This document shows positions 54,923-62,205 of a stretch of 64,000 nucleotides of DNA, piece by piece (positions within the stretch are counted from its first letter, which is position 1; the number at the start of each line of letters is the position of its first letter). The translations under genes and the position numbers were made by a program. The notes under the pieces are model-generated. The model worked only from the letters and a program-made list of their open reading frames with translations. It did not search any database and had not been told where the DNA came from. This DNA comes from Mycolicibacterium sp. CR10. GTDB taxonomy: Bacteria > Actinomycetota > Actinomycetes > Mycobacteriales > Mycobacteriaceae. The stretch covers positions 457,287 to 521,286 of the forward strand of contig NZ_STGE01000019.1 in NCBI RefSeq assembly GCF_005222675.1, written 5' to 3'.

Positions 54923-57322
54923 ATGAACTCCGTGCGCACTCTACCGATCCGTATTGCTCCGATCGGGGGTGAGGCAATCGACTCGTGGCTCGAAGCGATC
55001 GCTCACCGTACCCACACTTCATTCAGCGACCTACTGACCGCCGTTGGACTGAGCCCGTTCAGCGGGATGAGCACGCCCGCGTGGCTCGTACGTCTGAACC
55101 CCGACGAAGCAGCGACGACCGGCGCAGCAACCGGGATAGACCCGGATGTGTTGAGGACGATGACTCTGCACCACTACTCGGATCGGGCGGTGCGCATCAA
55201 ACCTGACGACAGAATGCTCAGCCGGGCGTTTCCCTGGGGACCTGGACGGGGATCGCGATTCTGCCCAGCATGTTTGGACGCGACCGGTGGGCGCTGGCAG
55301 TTGAGTTGGCGCCTGGGTTGGACGTTCGCGTGTACTACGCATAACTGCTTGCTCGCCGACGCCTGTCCAGGCTGCGGCGCGGTCCAGCGAGTCCGCACAC
55401 ACATTGGCGAGATGGTTCCTCAGCCCGGCCGCTGCTCGCACCCGGCTTCCGACGCCACTGGCCGCACCCCACGAAGATGCAGCACTGAACTTGCCACCGC
55501 GGCCGCTCCTTCGTTCGATGCCAGCCATCCGGTGCTACACGCGCAGCGGGTCGTGGACACCGTCATCGACAGCGAGACTGTAACTTTCGGGATATACGAG
55601 ACCTTTCCGCAGCCACGTCTCAAGGTTCTTTCGGATATCCGGGCCGTCGCGGGTCGAGCATTGGCCTACGCCTCACCAGAAGACCTCCAAAGTGTTGTCC
55701 CACAAGACCTCCATCGCATTTACCAGAGGGTGGGCGAGACCCCGGGTTCGCGATCCGGACCGGCGCGAACCGAAACTAAGCCTGGGCTGGCCGCACCGAC
55801 ACGAGCCGAGACTGTCGCTGTCGGAGCGATAGCGGCCTTGCAAGCCCTGGCTCGGCCCGATGTGGCGTCCGCAGGCGACGCGTTGCATTGGGTGGTGGCC
55901 ACTTCGCGTCAGCGTGGATCGGCCGTGAGCGCGACTAACATCGCGTGGGGTAAGGGTACGTCGAAGGTGCTCATCGGAGTCCAGCTGAGCGCACTGGGGC
56001 CGCTGCTCAGCCCGAGCGATCAACTGCGTTACCGCGTAGGCGCTCGACTGCCCGCGCAGCCTGCGCAGGGTACGGAGCGATCCGCAACCCTGGTGCGCCG
56101 GCTGCCCGCGATGTTGTGGCCGACGTGGTCACTGCCATTAGCGATTCAGAACTGCCGCCAACGGCAGCTGCGTCCAGCACTATCGAGCATCCTTCTGCTG
56201 GTCAGCAGCAAGCTCAGCCTTGACGAAGCCGCTGGGTTGATCGACGGTTCCATCGAGGGCCACGCCGTCTCCCGCGTCCTGCAGCTCTTGGAAAAACAGG
56301 TCCAGTGGCCCAGCATCCGGACCGCACTCATTGGAATGGCCGATTACCTCGCTAACAATGACATCCCGATCGACTACCAACGCCGTCGCCGCGCCGACTA
56401 CAGCACGCTGCTACCGGACCCAGCGTGGACGCAGATCTGCCGCGACACCGCCACTCCGGGACCGCGGCCGGCCCGGGCAAGGATCGCACGGTGTTATTTG
56501 TTTGAACGCCTGAGCGGGCAGCCCGCCAGCACATCGCCATGGGCCCTGGACCACAGTGCTTTTCGTACCAGGGTTGCGGACTTCTCTCGTCATCTCACCC
56601 CTAGTCTCGCCGAAGCGCTAAGCTCACACGCTCACGAGTTCCTGACCGATCAAAACATTTACGACGAACCCGTCACATGGCACCCACCGAACACGGCGCT
56701 CGACGGGCTTGACCTACCCGGACCCGATCCCGCCACGGTCGACATCGCCCGCCTTCACCATGTCATGGGCACCGACGGAATGACGATGGGGACCGCCGCC
56801 AATCATTTGGATACGAGCCTCGATACCGTACGCTACCTACTCGAGACCCACCCCGTGCTCCGGCCGAATCCAGCCTCGGGTAAACCTCTGCCGACGTACC
56901 ACAACCGCGCCTACGCGACAGCGAAAGCAGCGCTCCCGCAGGAGCTTCTGTGTGATCTTTACGAGCATCAGCGGATGTCGCTCCGAGACATCGCGGCATT
57001 GGTGGGAGTGAGCCGCCAGATTGTTGCTCGTCTGGCCAATGACTACGAACTTCCGCTACGCGAACCCGGTCGACAAGCCCGTACGACCATAAATCGAGAC
57101 TGGCTGCACGACCAGTACGTAAACAAACGCCGTGCCTTGCCTGACATCGCCAAAGAGGCCGGAATGAGCACCGCCAACATGGCGCGGTGGGCAAAGACTT
57201 ACGCCATACCTATGCGAAGCCGAGGCGGAGGAAGTCACGTGGCGCTTCTCAAGATCCGCCGCACCGCTGAACAATCGGACCGAACGCGACAAATTCCTCT
57301 GGCCCCATCCACCGTCGAGTGA
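54923..57322 (+). CDS. tniQ: TniQ/TnsD-type target-site selector 1
   Basis: 799 aa. The N-terminal TniQ domain starts LPIRIAPIGGEAIDSWLEAIA. A zinc-binding cluster has C114xxC117 (RFCPACLDATGGRW), His140 (CTTHNCLLADACPGCG) and C148xxC151. The C-terminal 190 residues hold at least three helix-turn-helix units (MGTAANHLDTSLDTVRYLLE, MSLRDIAALVGVSRQIVARL, ALPDIAKEAGMSTANMARWA). Size and layout are those of sequence-specific TnsD proteins rather than short TniQ. It should bind the attachment site and recruit TnsC. Its start overlaps the restored tnsC stop by 4 bp and its stop overlaps tniQ2 by 4 bp. Confidence 0.9.
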   Translation: MNSVRTLPIRIAPIGGEAIDSWLEAIAHRTHTSFSDLLTAVGLSPFSGMSTPAWLVRLNPDEAATTGAATGIDPDVLRTMTLHHYSDRAVRIKPDDRMLSRAFPWGPGRGSRFCPACLDATGGRWQLSWRLGWTFACTTHNCLLADACPGCGAVQRVRTHIGEMVPQPGRCSHPASDATGRTPRRCSTELATAAAPSFDASHPVLHAQRVVDTVIDSETVTFGIYETFPQPRLKVLSDIRAVAGRALAYASPEDLQSVVPQDLHRIYQRVGETPGSRSGPARTETKPGLAAPTRAETVAVGAIAALQALARPDVASAGDALHWVVATSRQRGSAVSATNIAWGKGTSKVLIGVQLSALGPLLSPSDQLRYRVGARLPAQPAQGTERSATLVRRLPAMLWPTWSLPLAIQNCRQRQLRPALSSILLLVSSKLSLDEAAGLIDGSIEGHAVSRVLQLLEKQVQWPSIRTALIGMADYLANNDIPIDYQRRRRADYSTLLPDPAWTQICRDTATPGPRPARARIARCYLFERLSGQPASTSPWALDHSAFRTRVADFSRHLTPSLAEALSSHAHEFLTDQNIYDEPVTWHPPNTALDGLDLPGPDPATVDIARLHHVMGTDGMTMGTAANHLDTSLDTVRYLLETHPVLRPNPASGKPLPTYHNRAYATAKAALPQELLCDLYEHQRMSLRDIAALVGVSRQIVARLANDYELPLREPGRQARTTINRDWLHDQYVNKRRALPDIAKEAGMSTANMARWAKTYAIPMRSRGGGSHVALLKIRRTAEQSDRTRQIPLAPSTVE

Positions 57323-59985
57323 CTCGAACGTTGCCGTTCCGCGTAGCTCCGGCGGATGGCGAAGCGATCGATTCCTGGCTCGAGGCGGTCGCAATACGGC
57401 TTGGCGCTGCATTCGGGGACGTGGCTAAACACGTGGGCATTCCGGTGGACTACTCGAGTTCGTGGGTCGTCGAACTAACAGACATCCAAACAGAGAAGAT
57501 CGCACAAGCTACCGCGATCGACGCTGCGGCCATCCGAGCGGGCACACTACGCCTGTTTGACGGCCTCGCAATCAGCATCGACCGGGAGAATCGCAGGCTC
57601 CGAAATGACATACCGTGGGCCCGGCTCGGACAAACCCCTCGCTCTCGCTATTGCCCGGAATGCCTCGCGCACAACGGCGGCCGTTGGCACCTCAGATGGC
57701 GACTGAGTTGGTCCTTCGCCTGCACCGAACACAACCGCCTATTGGTCGACGAGTGCCCCCGGTGCCACCGCTTCCAACGGAAGTTCCCGCCCCCGTTCGG
57801 TCGCATTCCCAGCCCGGGACAGTGCTCGATATCAAACAAGGACACCACCGCGTGCGGCGCCGACCTCACTGAGACCACCGGGGCGATAGAACTTTCCGCT
57901 GACCATCGGATCATGCGTGCGCAGAGGCGCATCAACCGAATGCTCACCGCCGGAACCGCCGACTACGGGATCTACGTTCAGCAGCCGGTCGATGTACAAA
58001 CCGCCCTGAGAGATCTCGCAACGATCGCCGCGAGGGTTGTGGTGCACTCCCGTCGGCACCGCCTACACGAATTACTGCCCGCCGATTTCATCGCTGCCTA
58101 CGACGAGGGTCGAGTCAGGCCTGCCCCCGTCACACCAACCCGACACCCCCGTCGGTTGAGCCTCGAGGCGCCCGTAACAGCTGTCGAAGCCGCGGTCTAC
58201 GCCACCGAGGCACTCAGTATCATCGAAACCGCCACTCCCGCATCGGCGGCGCAGCGGATGGCTTGGCTTATAACCGACGAAGAACTACCCGGCGCCGAGC
58301 GAACTCTCACTATCGGGCTGTCGTGCAGTCGAGCATTGGCGGGCGTGCAAATTAAAGCCTACGCGCCCAATTTCATTCCCCCACTGCAGCTGCGCTATCG
58401 AGCGGCATCGCCGGATCCAGCGACACCCGCGGCATTGAAAATCGGCGTGGAGCGGCTTGTATCCAACCTTCCGTCCACACTGTGGCCTGAGTGGTCGCTC
58501 CGTTTCGGGCTAAACAGCAGAAGCTACGAACGATGGCGGCCGGCACTGGCAAGCGCGGTGCTCCTTGTCGGAACAGAGCTAACGCCGGAGGCAGCAGCGA
58601 AGCAACTGGACAATGGCGCCGAGCGGACGTTGCAGCACCTGCTGAGGTACATGCAGAAGAGCGAACACTGGCCGTCTTTCTGTGACGCGATCACACGATT
58701 GGCGGACTATCTACGGACGAGGGGGGCTCCTATCGACTACGACCGTCGCCGCCAACTCGACTACCGAAGTCTCCTGCCGGATCCTGACTGGAACGCAGCC
58801 GCGCACCGGGCTGGTGCGTTGCCCGGGTCTCCAGTCAAGGCTGAAATCGCCCGCCGCTACCTCTTCCGGCGAATCTCGGGACGACCCGCTTCGCCCGACG
58901 CGCAGGACGCGCGCGAGGACACATCCCAAATGGAGACAAGGACTCTGGACTTTCCGCTGCATCTGACCTCTGCGCTGCAGAGTGCGCTCGATGATCACGC
59001 ATCGGCTTTTCTTGCCTGGAGCGGAATTGTTGATGAGCCGCTTACGTGGCATCCACCGCTCGATATTCTGAAAGGGTTAGCACTGCCCACCCCAGAGTGC
59101 GCGCAGGTCGATATCGCGGCACTGCGGTCAGCTGCGAGCGCTTCATCTGCGCGAGTTCCAGCTCTGGCACGTACATTTAACGTTACCAACGACACTGTTC
59201 GATACCTGTTGGATCGGTATCCAGCTGAACCTAACGGAACTGGCGGTCGCACAGTGCGGCGGGACGTTCTGCGCGCGGCACACAACGCGTCGTTGACGAA
59301 AGAAGTCCTTCGAGAGCTATACGGTGTCCAGCGCCTGGCCCTTACCGAGATCGCGGCACGATTCGGTATGAGCGCGCCGACCGTGCGCAGGCGCGCGGAC
59401 CAGTACGGAATTCCGTTGCGACCGCGAAACTCACACATCGAATCAGAGTGGCTGTACGAAAACTACGTTGTTGCCCGCAGGACCCAAACAGACCTCTGCG
59501 CCGAACTCGGGATCAGCTGGCCAACTCTACGTAAATGGATCGACCGATACGATCTGGCGCTTCACCAGCCTGCACAATCCCACCGCATCATCCTCTCACA
59601 ACGGGAAGCTCGCGACCTGCTGCATCAAACCTTCAGCCGCCCTGCAGGACTCATACACCTCGGCAACTTCGTCCGCGTTACGGAACACGGATCGGTGTGC
59701 GAGGCCGCGGAACACCTGGGTATCAATCGTTCAACTTTGAACTCACAGATTCGCTACCTGACAAAAGATTTCGGCGGGCCACTGCTCGAACATTGGACAC
59801 CGAACCGGCCGATGGCGACTACGGAACTGGGCAGGAAGGCGGTGGCGGCACACGAAGCGTTGCGTAAGGGCAGATTTGCGGGCGATGAAGACGCGGTTAG
59901 GTTGAAACTCGGCGGTGACGAGCGCCTCGAAGTCCGGACAATGCACACGCGCTCACGGGCATGCCCCTATGGAATCGGCTGCTGA
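57319..59985 (+). CDS. TniQ/TnsD-type target-site selector 2 with C-terminal LysR-like wHTH
   Basis: 888 aa, a clear paralogue of the preceding gene: LPFRVAPADGEAIDSWLEAVA, zinc cluster from C112xxC115 (RYCPECLAHNGGRW) to CTEHNRLLVDECPRC, and the same order of C-terminal HTH units (LALTEIAARFGMSAPTVRRR, TQTDLCAELGISWPTLRKWI). It adds a final module around residues 780-850 (LGNFVRVTEHGSVCEAAEHL, then LNSQIRYL and LGRKAVAAHEAL) that looks like the N-terminal winged helix of LysR regulators. Two different TnsD-size selectors suggest two target modes or a heteromeric selector. The GTG start overlaps the tniQ1 stop. Confidence 0.86.
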   Translation: MTRTLPFRVAPADGEAIDSWLEAVAIRLGAAFGDVAKHVGIPVDYSSSWVVELTDIQTEKIAQATAIDAAAIRAGTLRLFDGLAISIDRENRRLRNDIPWARLGQTPRSRYCPECLAHNGGRWHLRWRLSWSFACTEHNRLLVDECPRCHRFQRKFPPPFGRIPSPGQCSISNKDTTACGADLTETTGAIELSADHRIMRAQRRINRMLTAGTADYGIYVQQPVDVQTALRDLATIAARVVVHSRRHRLHELLPADFIAAYDEGRVRPAPVTPTRHPRRLSLEAPVTAVEAAVYATEALSIIETATPASAAQRMAWLITDEELPGAERTLTIGLSCSRALAGVQIKAYAPNFIPPLQLRYRAASPDPATPAALKIGVERLVSNLPSTLWPEWSLRFGLNSRSYERWRPALASAVLLVGTELTPEAAAKQLDNGAERTLQHLLRYMQKSEHWPSFCDAITRLADYLRTRGAPIDYDRRRQLDYRSLLPDPDWNAAAHRAGALPGSPVKAEIARRYLFRRISGRPASPDAQDAREDTSQMETRTLDFPLHLTSALQSALDDHASAFLAWSGIVDEPLTWHPPLDILKGLALPTPECAQVDIAALRSAASASSARVPALARTFNVTNDTVRYLLDRYPAEPNGTGGRTVRRDVLRAAHNASLTKEVLRELYGVQRLALTEIAARFGMSAPTVRRRADQYGIPLRPRNSHIESEWLYENYVVARRTQTDLCAELGISWPTLRKWIDRYDLALHQPAQSHRIILSQREARDLLHQTFSRPAGLIHLGNFVRVTEHGSVCEAAEHLGINRSTLNSQIRYLTKDFGGPLLEHWTPNRPMATTELGRKAVAAHEALRKGRFAGDEDAVRLKLGGDERLEVRTMHTRSRACPYGIGC

Positions 59986-60234
59986 ACGTGGACCGGTCAA
60001 TGTTGCCAAGCTGTATGCGTGTCGAGCCAGGCTCCATCTGTTTGACGCTGGCGCTGCCATTCGAGTCGGACCAGGCCAGCGGCCCGTGCGATTTGATCGG
60101 CACGCTCGTCGAGGAGGTGGTCCTCAAGGGCTGCGGCTTCGCGGCGGTGGCTTTCGAAACGACGGCGCTCAACCGTCGTCAAATGGCTATAGCAGTGCTG
60201 GGCAAATTCCCCCGAGCCAAGGTAGACAGTTGAA

Positions 60235-60689
60235 TTACCGCACCCCCGTCCCACTTTGGTGGTCGAAGTGCACGAAGGCTTCGAAGCCTTGAGGTCAGCA
60301 CCGTCGTCGATCGGCACCCCGGTATCGATCACGGCGTCGAAAAGTGCTGCTGCAGGCTCACGCGGCCGAACCTTGCGGGCTCCCGACCTGACGGCCGCAT
60401 GGTGACGGGCGAAGACAGCCTTCGGTCGCGAAAGGTAGTCACCCCACGCCGCTTCCATTTGAGCCCGCTGGTTCAACAGACTTGCCGCGCGGAATGCCGA
60501 CCGTGCTGTGTGCTGAATGGCGCCGAGGCCGCTAATTAGTTCATCCAAGTTCAGCCCGACCTCGCGCTGTACATCGCCAGTGATAAGCAGGCATTCGAGG
60601 AGCGTCAGGCATAGCTGGTCCAGAACTTCGAGTCCGTCCGGGGTCGCGAACTCTTCAACTCCCGGGGCAGCCAGGTCCGACACAGGCAC
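60235..60689 (-). pseudogene. Hypothetical protein, probable frameshift near its 3' end
   Basis: From a GTG at 60689 the frame reads a helical protein (VEEFATPDGLEVLDQLCLTL, LNLDELISGLGAIQHTARSAF) up to AVIDTGVPIDDGADL. It then becomes Ser/Cys/Arg-rich and stays open to 59997. Another frame from about 60288 reads GFEAFVHFDHQSGTGVR and stops at 60235, with GC-rich third positions and sensible composition, so one base seems lost near 60285-60290. It is divergent from the XRE gene. Function unknown. Confidence 0.5.
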
Positions 60690-60695
60690 AATGTA

Positions 60696-60705
60696 CTACT
60701 AGTAG
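60696..60705. promoter_or_regulatory. Palindrome between divergent cargo genes
   Basis: CTACTAGTAG is a perfect 10-bp palindrome in the 53-bp gap between the divergent hypothetical gene and the XRE regulator. It is a natural place for an XRE-type operator. Nothing further supports binding. Confidence 0.35.
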
Positions 60706-60742
60706 GGCAGACATTGGCTGCGGACACCACTTTCCTTGCTGC

Positions 60743-61000
60743 GTGCCGACTCGTCCCAGTCAGAACGATCCGCAGAGGGTCGTCGAGTGGGAGCGGCTGC
60801 GGCAGATGGTGGGCCAGAACATCCGTGACGCACGAACCGAGCAGGGAATGTCGCAAGAGACGCTTTCTCTTCTTTCGGGTGTGACGCGGAATGTCTTGAT
60901 CGACGTGGAGCACGGCCGGCGCGGCCTGCTGTACGAACGCATCTACGACCTTGCGAAGGCGTTGCAGGTGCCGATAGATCGTCTGCTACGAGAGCAATGA
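60743..61000 (+). CDS. XRE-family helix-turn-helix regulator
   Basis: 85 aa. VGQNIRDARTEQGMSQETLSLLSGVTRNVLIDVEHGRRG is a Cro/CI-type HTH covering residues 22-65. The rest is a short helix, so it is a single-domain regulator. Cargo genes in mobile elements often carry such regulators. It is divergent from the frameshifted hypothetical gene. The following 247 bp (61001-61247) shows no supportable gene. Confidence 0.82.
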   Translation: MPTRPSQNDPQRVVEWERLRQMVGQNIRDARTEQGMSQETLSLLSGVTRNVLIDVEHGRRGLLYERIYDLAKALQVPIDRLLREQ

Positions 61001-61247
61001 CGCGGCTAGCGGTCGACTCAGCGACCGATCCCAGCCCTTGGTCGTGAATTCGCCCGGCTGCGCCGAGCAAGTGGTCGATATCGCCGTTGCCTCGGTGATT
61101 AAGGGTGGCGGCCGAATGTGCATACCGCGACGGCCATCGCCCATGGCCGCCCGTTGCCGCCACGACGGCGACCGATCCGAGCGTCGACATGGTCCACGGC
61201 AACCGCGCTATGCCCGCTAGCGTGCCGAGGTGGTTTGAGGTTATGTA

Positions 61248-61499
61248 GTGGGTATGGCCGTGGAGAAGGTTTCCAGCACCGAAGCCAGAAGCCGGCTTAA
61301 CGCGCTCCTGGCTGACGTCGAGCGCACCGGGAAGACAGTGATCATCACCAACCACGGCCGCGATGTTGCACTCTTAGTGCCCGCAAACCCGGCGCCTCGG
61401 CAGTTCGGGCAGCTGCCGAGCCTGTCCGTCCCCACCGACTTCGACGGCCCACTGCCCGATGCCGAGCTTGTCCGGTGGGAGGCCGGCGAGCCCTCGTGA
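61248..61499 (+). CDS. Phd/YefM (VapB-like) antitoxin
   Basis: 83 aa. The N-terminal DNA-binding fold reads KVSSTEARSRLNALLADVERTGKTVIITNHGRDVALLVP, the Phd/YefM pattern. The C-terminal tail would wrap the toxin. The start may be GTG 61248 or ATG 61254. Its stop overlaps the remains of a PIN toxin gene that no longer encodes an intact protein, so the antitoxin looks orphaned. Confidence 0.82.
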   Translation: MGMAVEKVSSTEARSRLNALLADVERTGKTVIITNHGRDVALLVPANPAPRQFGQLPSLSVPTDFDGPLPDAELVRWEAGEPS

Positions 61500-61631
61500 A
61501 CGCTTTTTTTGGACACCCGCACCCTGCTGTGGCCGTTCAGCGAGTCGGCCTTGCTGGACCCCGAAGTACTGGCGTTGACGACGGTCGAAACCCAGGCCAA
61601 AGGCGACGGGGTTAATTTTCAGGCGACCTAG
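61497..61631 (+). pseudogene. Decayed PIN-domain (VapC-like) toxin remnant
   Basis: The antitoxin stop overlaps a GTG (61497) that would start the toxin. The start of a PIN domain is readable only after a frame change at the run of seven T (61504-61510): LDTRTLLWPFSESALLDPEV, then a stop at 61629. The remaining two thirds of a PIN domain with its later acidic residues is missing. Normal VapC toxins are about 130 residues. Confidence 0.6.
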
Positions 61632-61656
61632 ACAGTCAGCCGGGCGGAGCGCGGAC

Positions 61657-62079
61657 TCAATCCAGTTCGAGGTGCTGACGGACAACGGCGATATCCCGCA
61701 TATGGACACGCGCGATTCGCTTCGACTTCAGGGCGAATGCGGCCTTTTCGATCACCACGAGCCGCAACCCATGTTGGGGGATCAGAGCACGCTTACGCGC
61801 GTCGTAGAGGCGGCGCTGTTCTCCGCGGCCGACCCCCGAGATGGTCTGGCGGCGGTCGAACAGCGACGAAGGTTGCGAGTGCTGTTCCTCCTGGAACTCG
61901 ACGACCAGTCCCAGGTCCGGCCAGTACCCGTCGACGGGAAGTCGCGTACCCCTCTGCCGTTTGGGAGACGGGTCTCCTCGGAGCCAGTCGAAGGTTGACT
62001 GGCGGCGCCCCCGGGTCCCGAGGACCTCGTCGCACAGGTCGAGGACGTAATGCTCGTCTGATTCGACACGGCTGCCCAT
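61657..62079 (-). CDS. Hypothetical protein, possible restriction-endonuclease-like fold
   Basis: 140 aa. The central segment YWPDLGLVVEFQEEQH has an Asp, then strand, then Glu-x-Gln pattern reminiscent of PD-(D/E)xK nucleases. RRQTISGVGRGEQRRLYDARKRALIPQHGLRLVVIEKAAF follows, as in small Vsr/DUF559-like proteins, where a helix and strand come after the active site. The usual active-site Lys is not evident, so this is a fold guess only. It lies upstream of hsdM on the opposite strand, within probable defence cargo. Confidence 0.55.
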   Translation of the reverse strand: MGSRVESDEHYVLDLCDEVLGTRGRRQSTFDWLRGDPSPKRQRGTRLPVDGYWPDLGLVVEFQEEQHSQPSSLFDRRQTISGVGRGEQRRLYDARKRALIPQHGLRLVVIEKAAFALKSKRIARVHMRDIAVVRQHLELD

Positions 62080-62205
62080 GGCTTGATTCTCACAGAGTGT
62101 TGGCCTTCGGCCCGGCCTGCCTTAGGAACCCTTGGTCCGCTGAAAGAATGTCACGCGGCTCCGAAAATGAAGGAGTTCAACTGACCGAAGGAAGCACGCA
62201 CCCCG

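Larger units (their letters stand above)
50805..59985 (+). mobile_element. Tn7-like transposon, core transposition module, inserted next to dnaB
   Basis: Directly after dnaB a compact same-strand operon encodes TnsA, TnsB, TnsC and two TniQ/TnsD proteins, the complete Tn7-type cut-and-paste set. The left limit is placed at the TGT at 50805, 7 bp past the dnaB stop, followed by repeated TGACTGCACT motifs. In Tn7 the tns operon sits at the end nearest the target gene, which fits dnaB as attachment gene. The opposite end was not found; cargo probably extends through and beyond 64,000. The whole segment is less GC-rich than the chromosome around it. Confidence 0.85.

Noticed and set aside
60699..61355. 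218-residue open frame on the minus strand over the XRE gene and the following gap
   Set aside because: It runs antisense through the XRE and antitoxin genes, has no recognisable motif, and its composition is that of a shadow frame.
62033..62040. ACAGGTCG as the far transposon end with a GGTCG target duplication
   Set aside because: It matches the 5 bp preceding the left TGT, but it lies inside the conserved HYVLDLCDE codons of the 140-aa gene and has no nearby inverted TGACTGCACT repeats.
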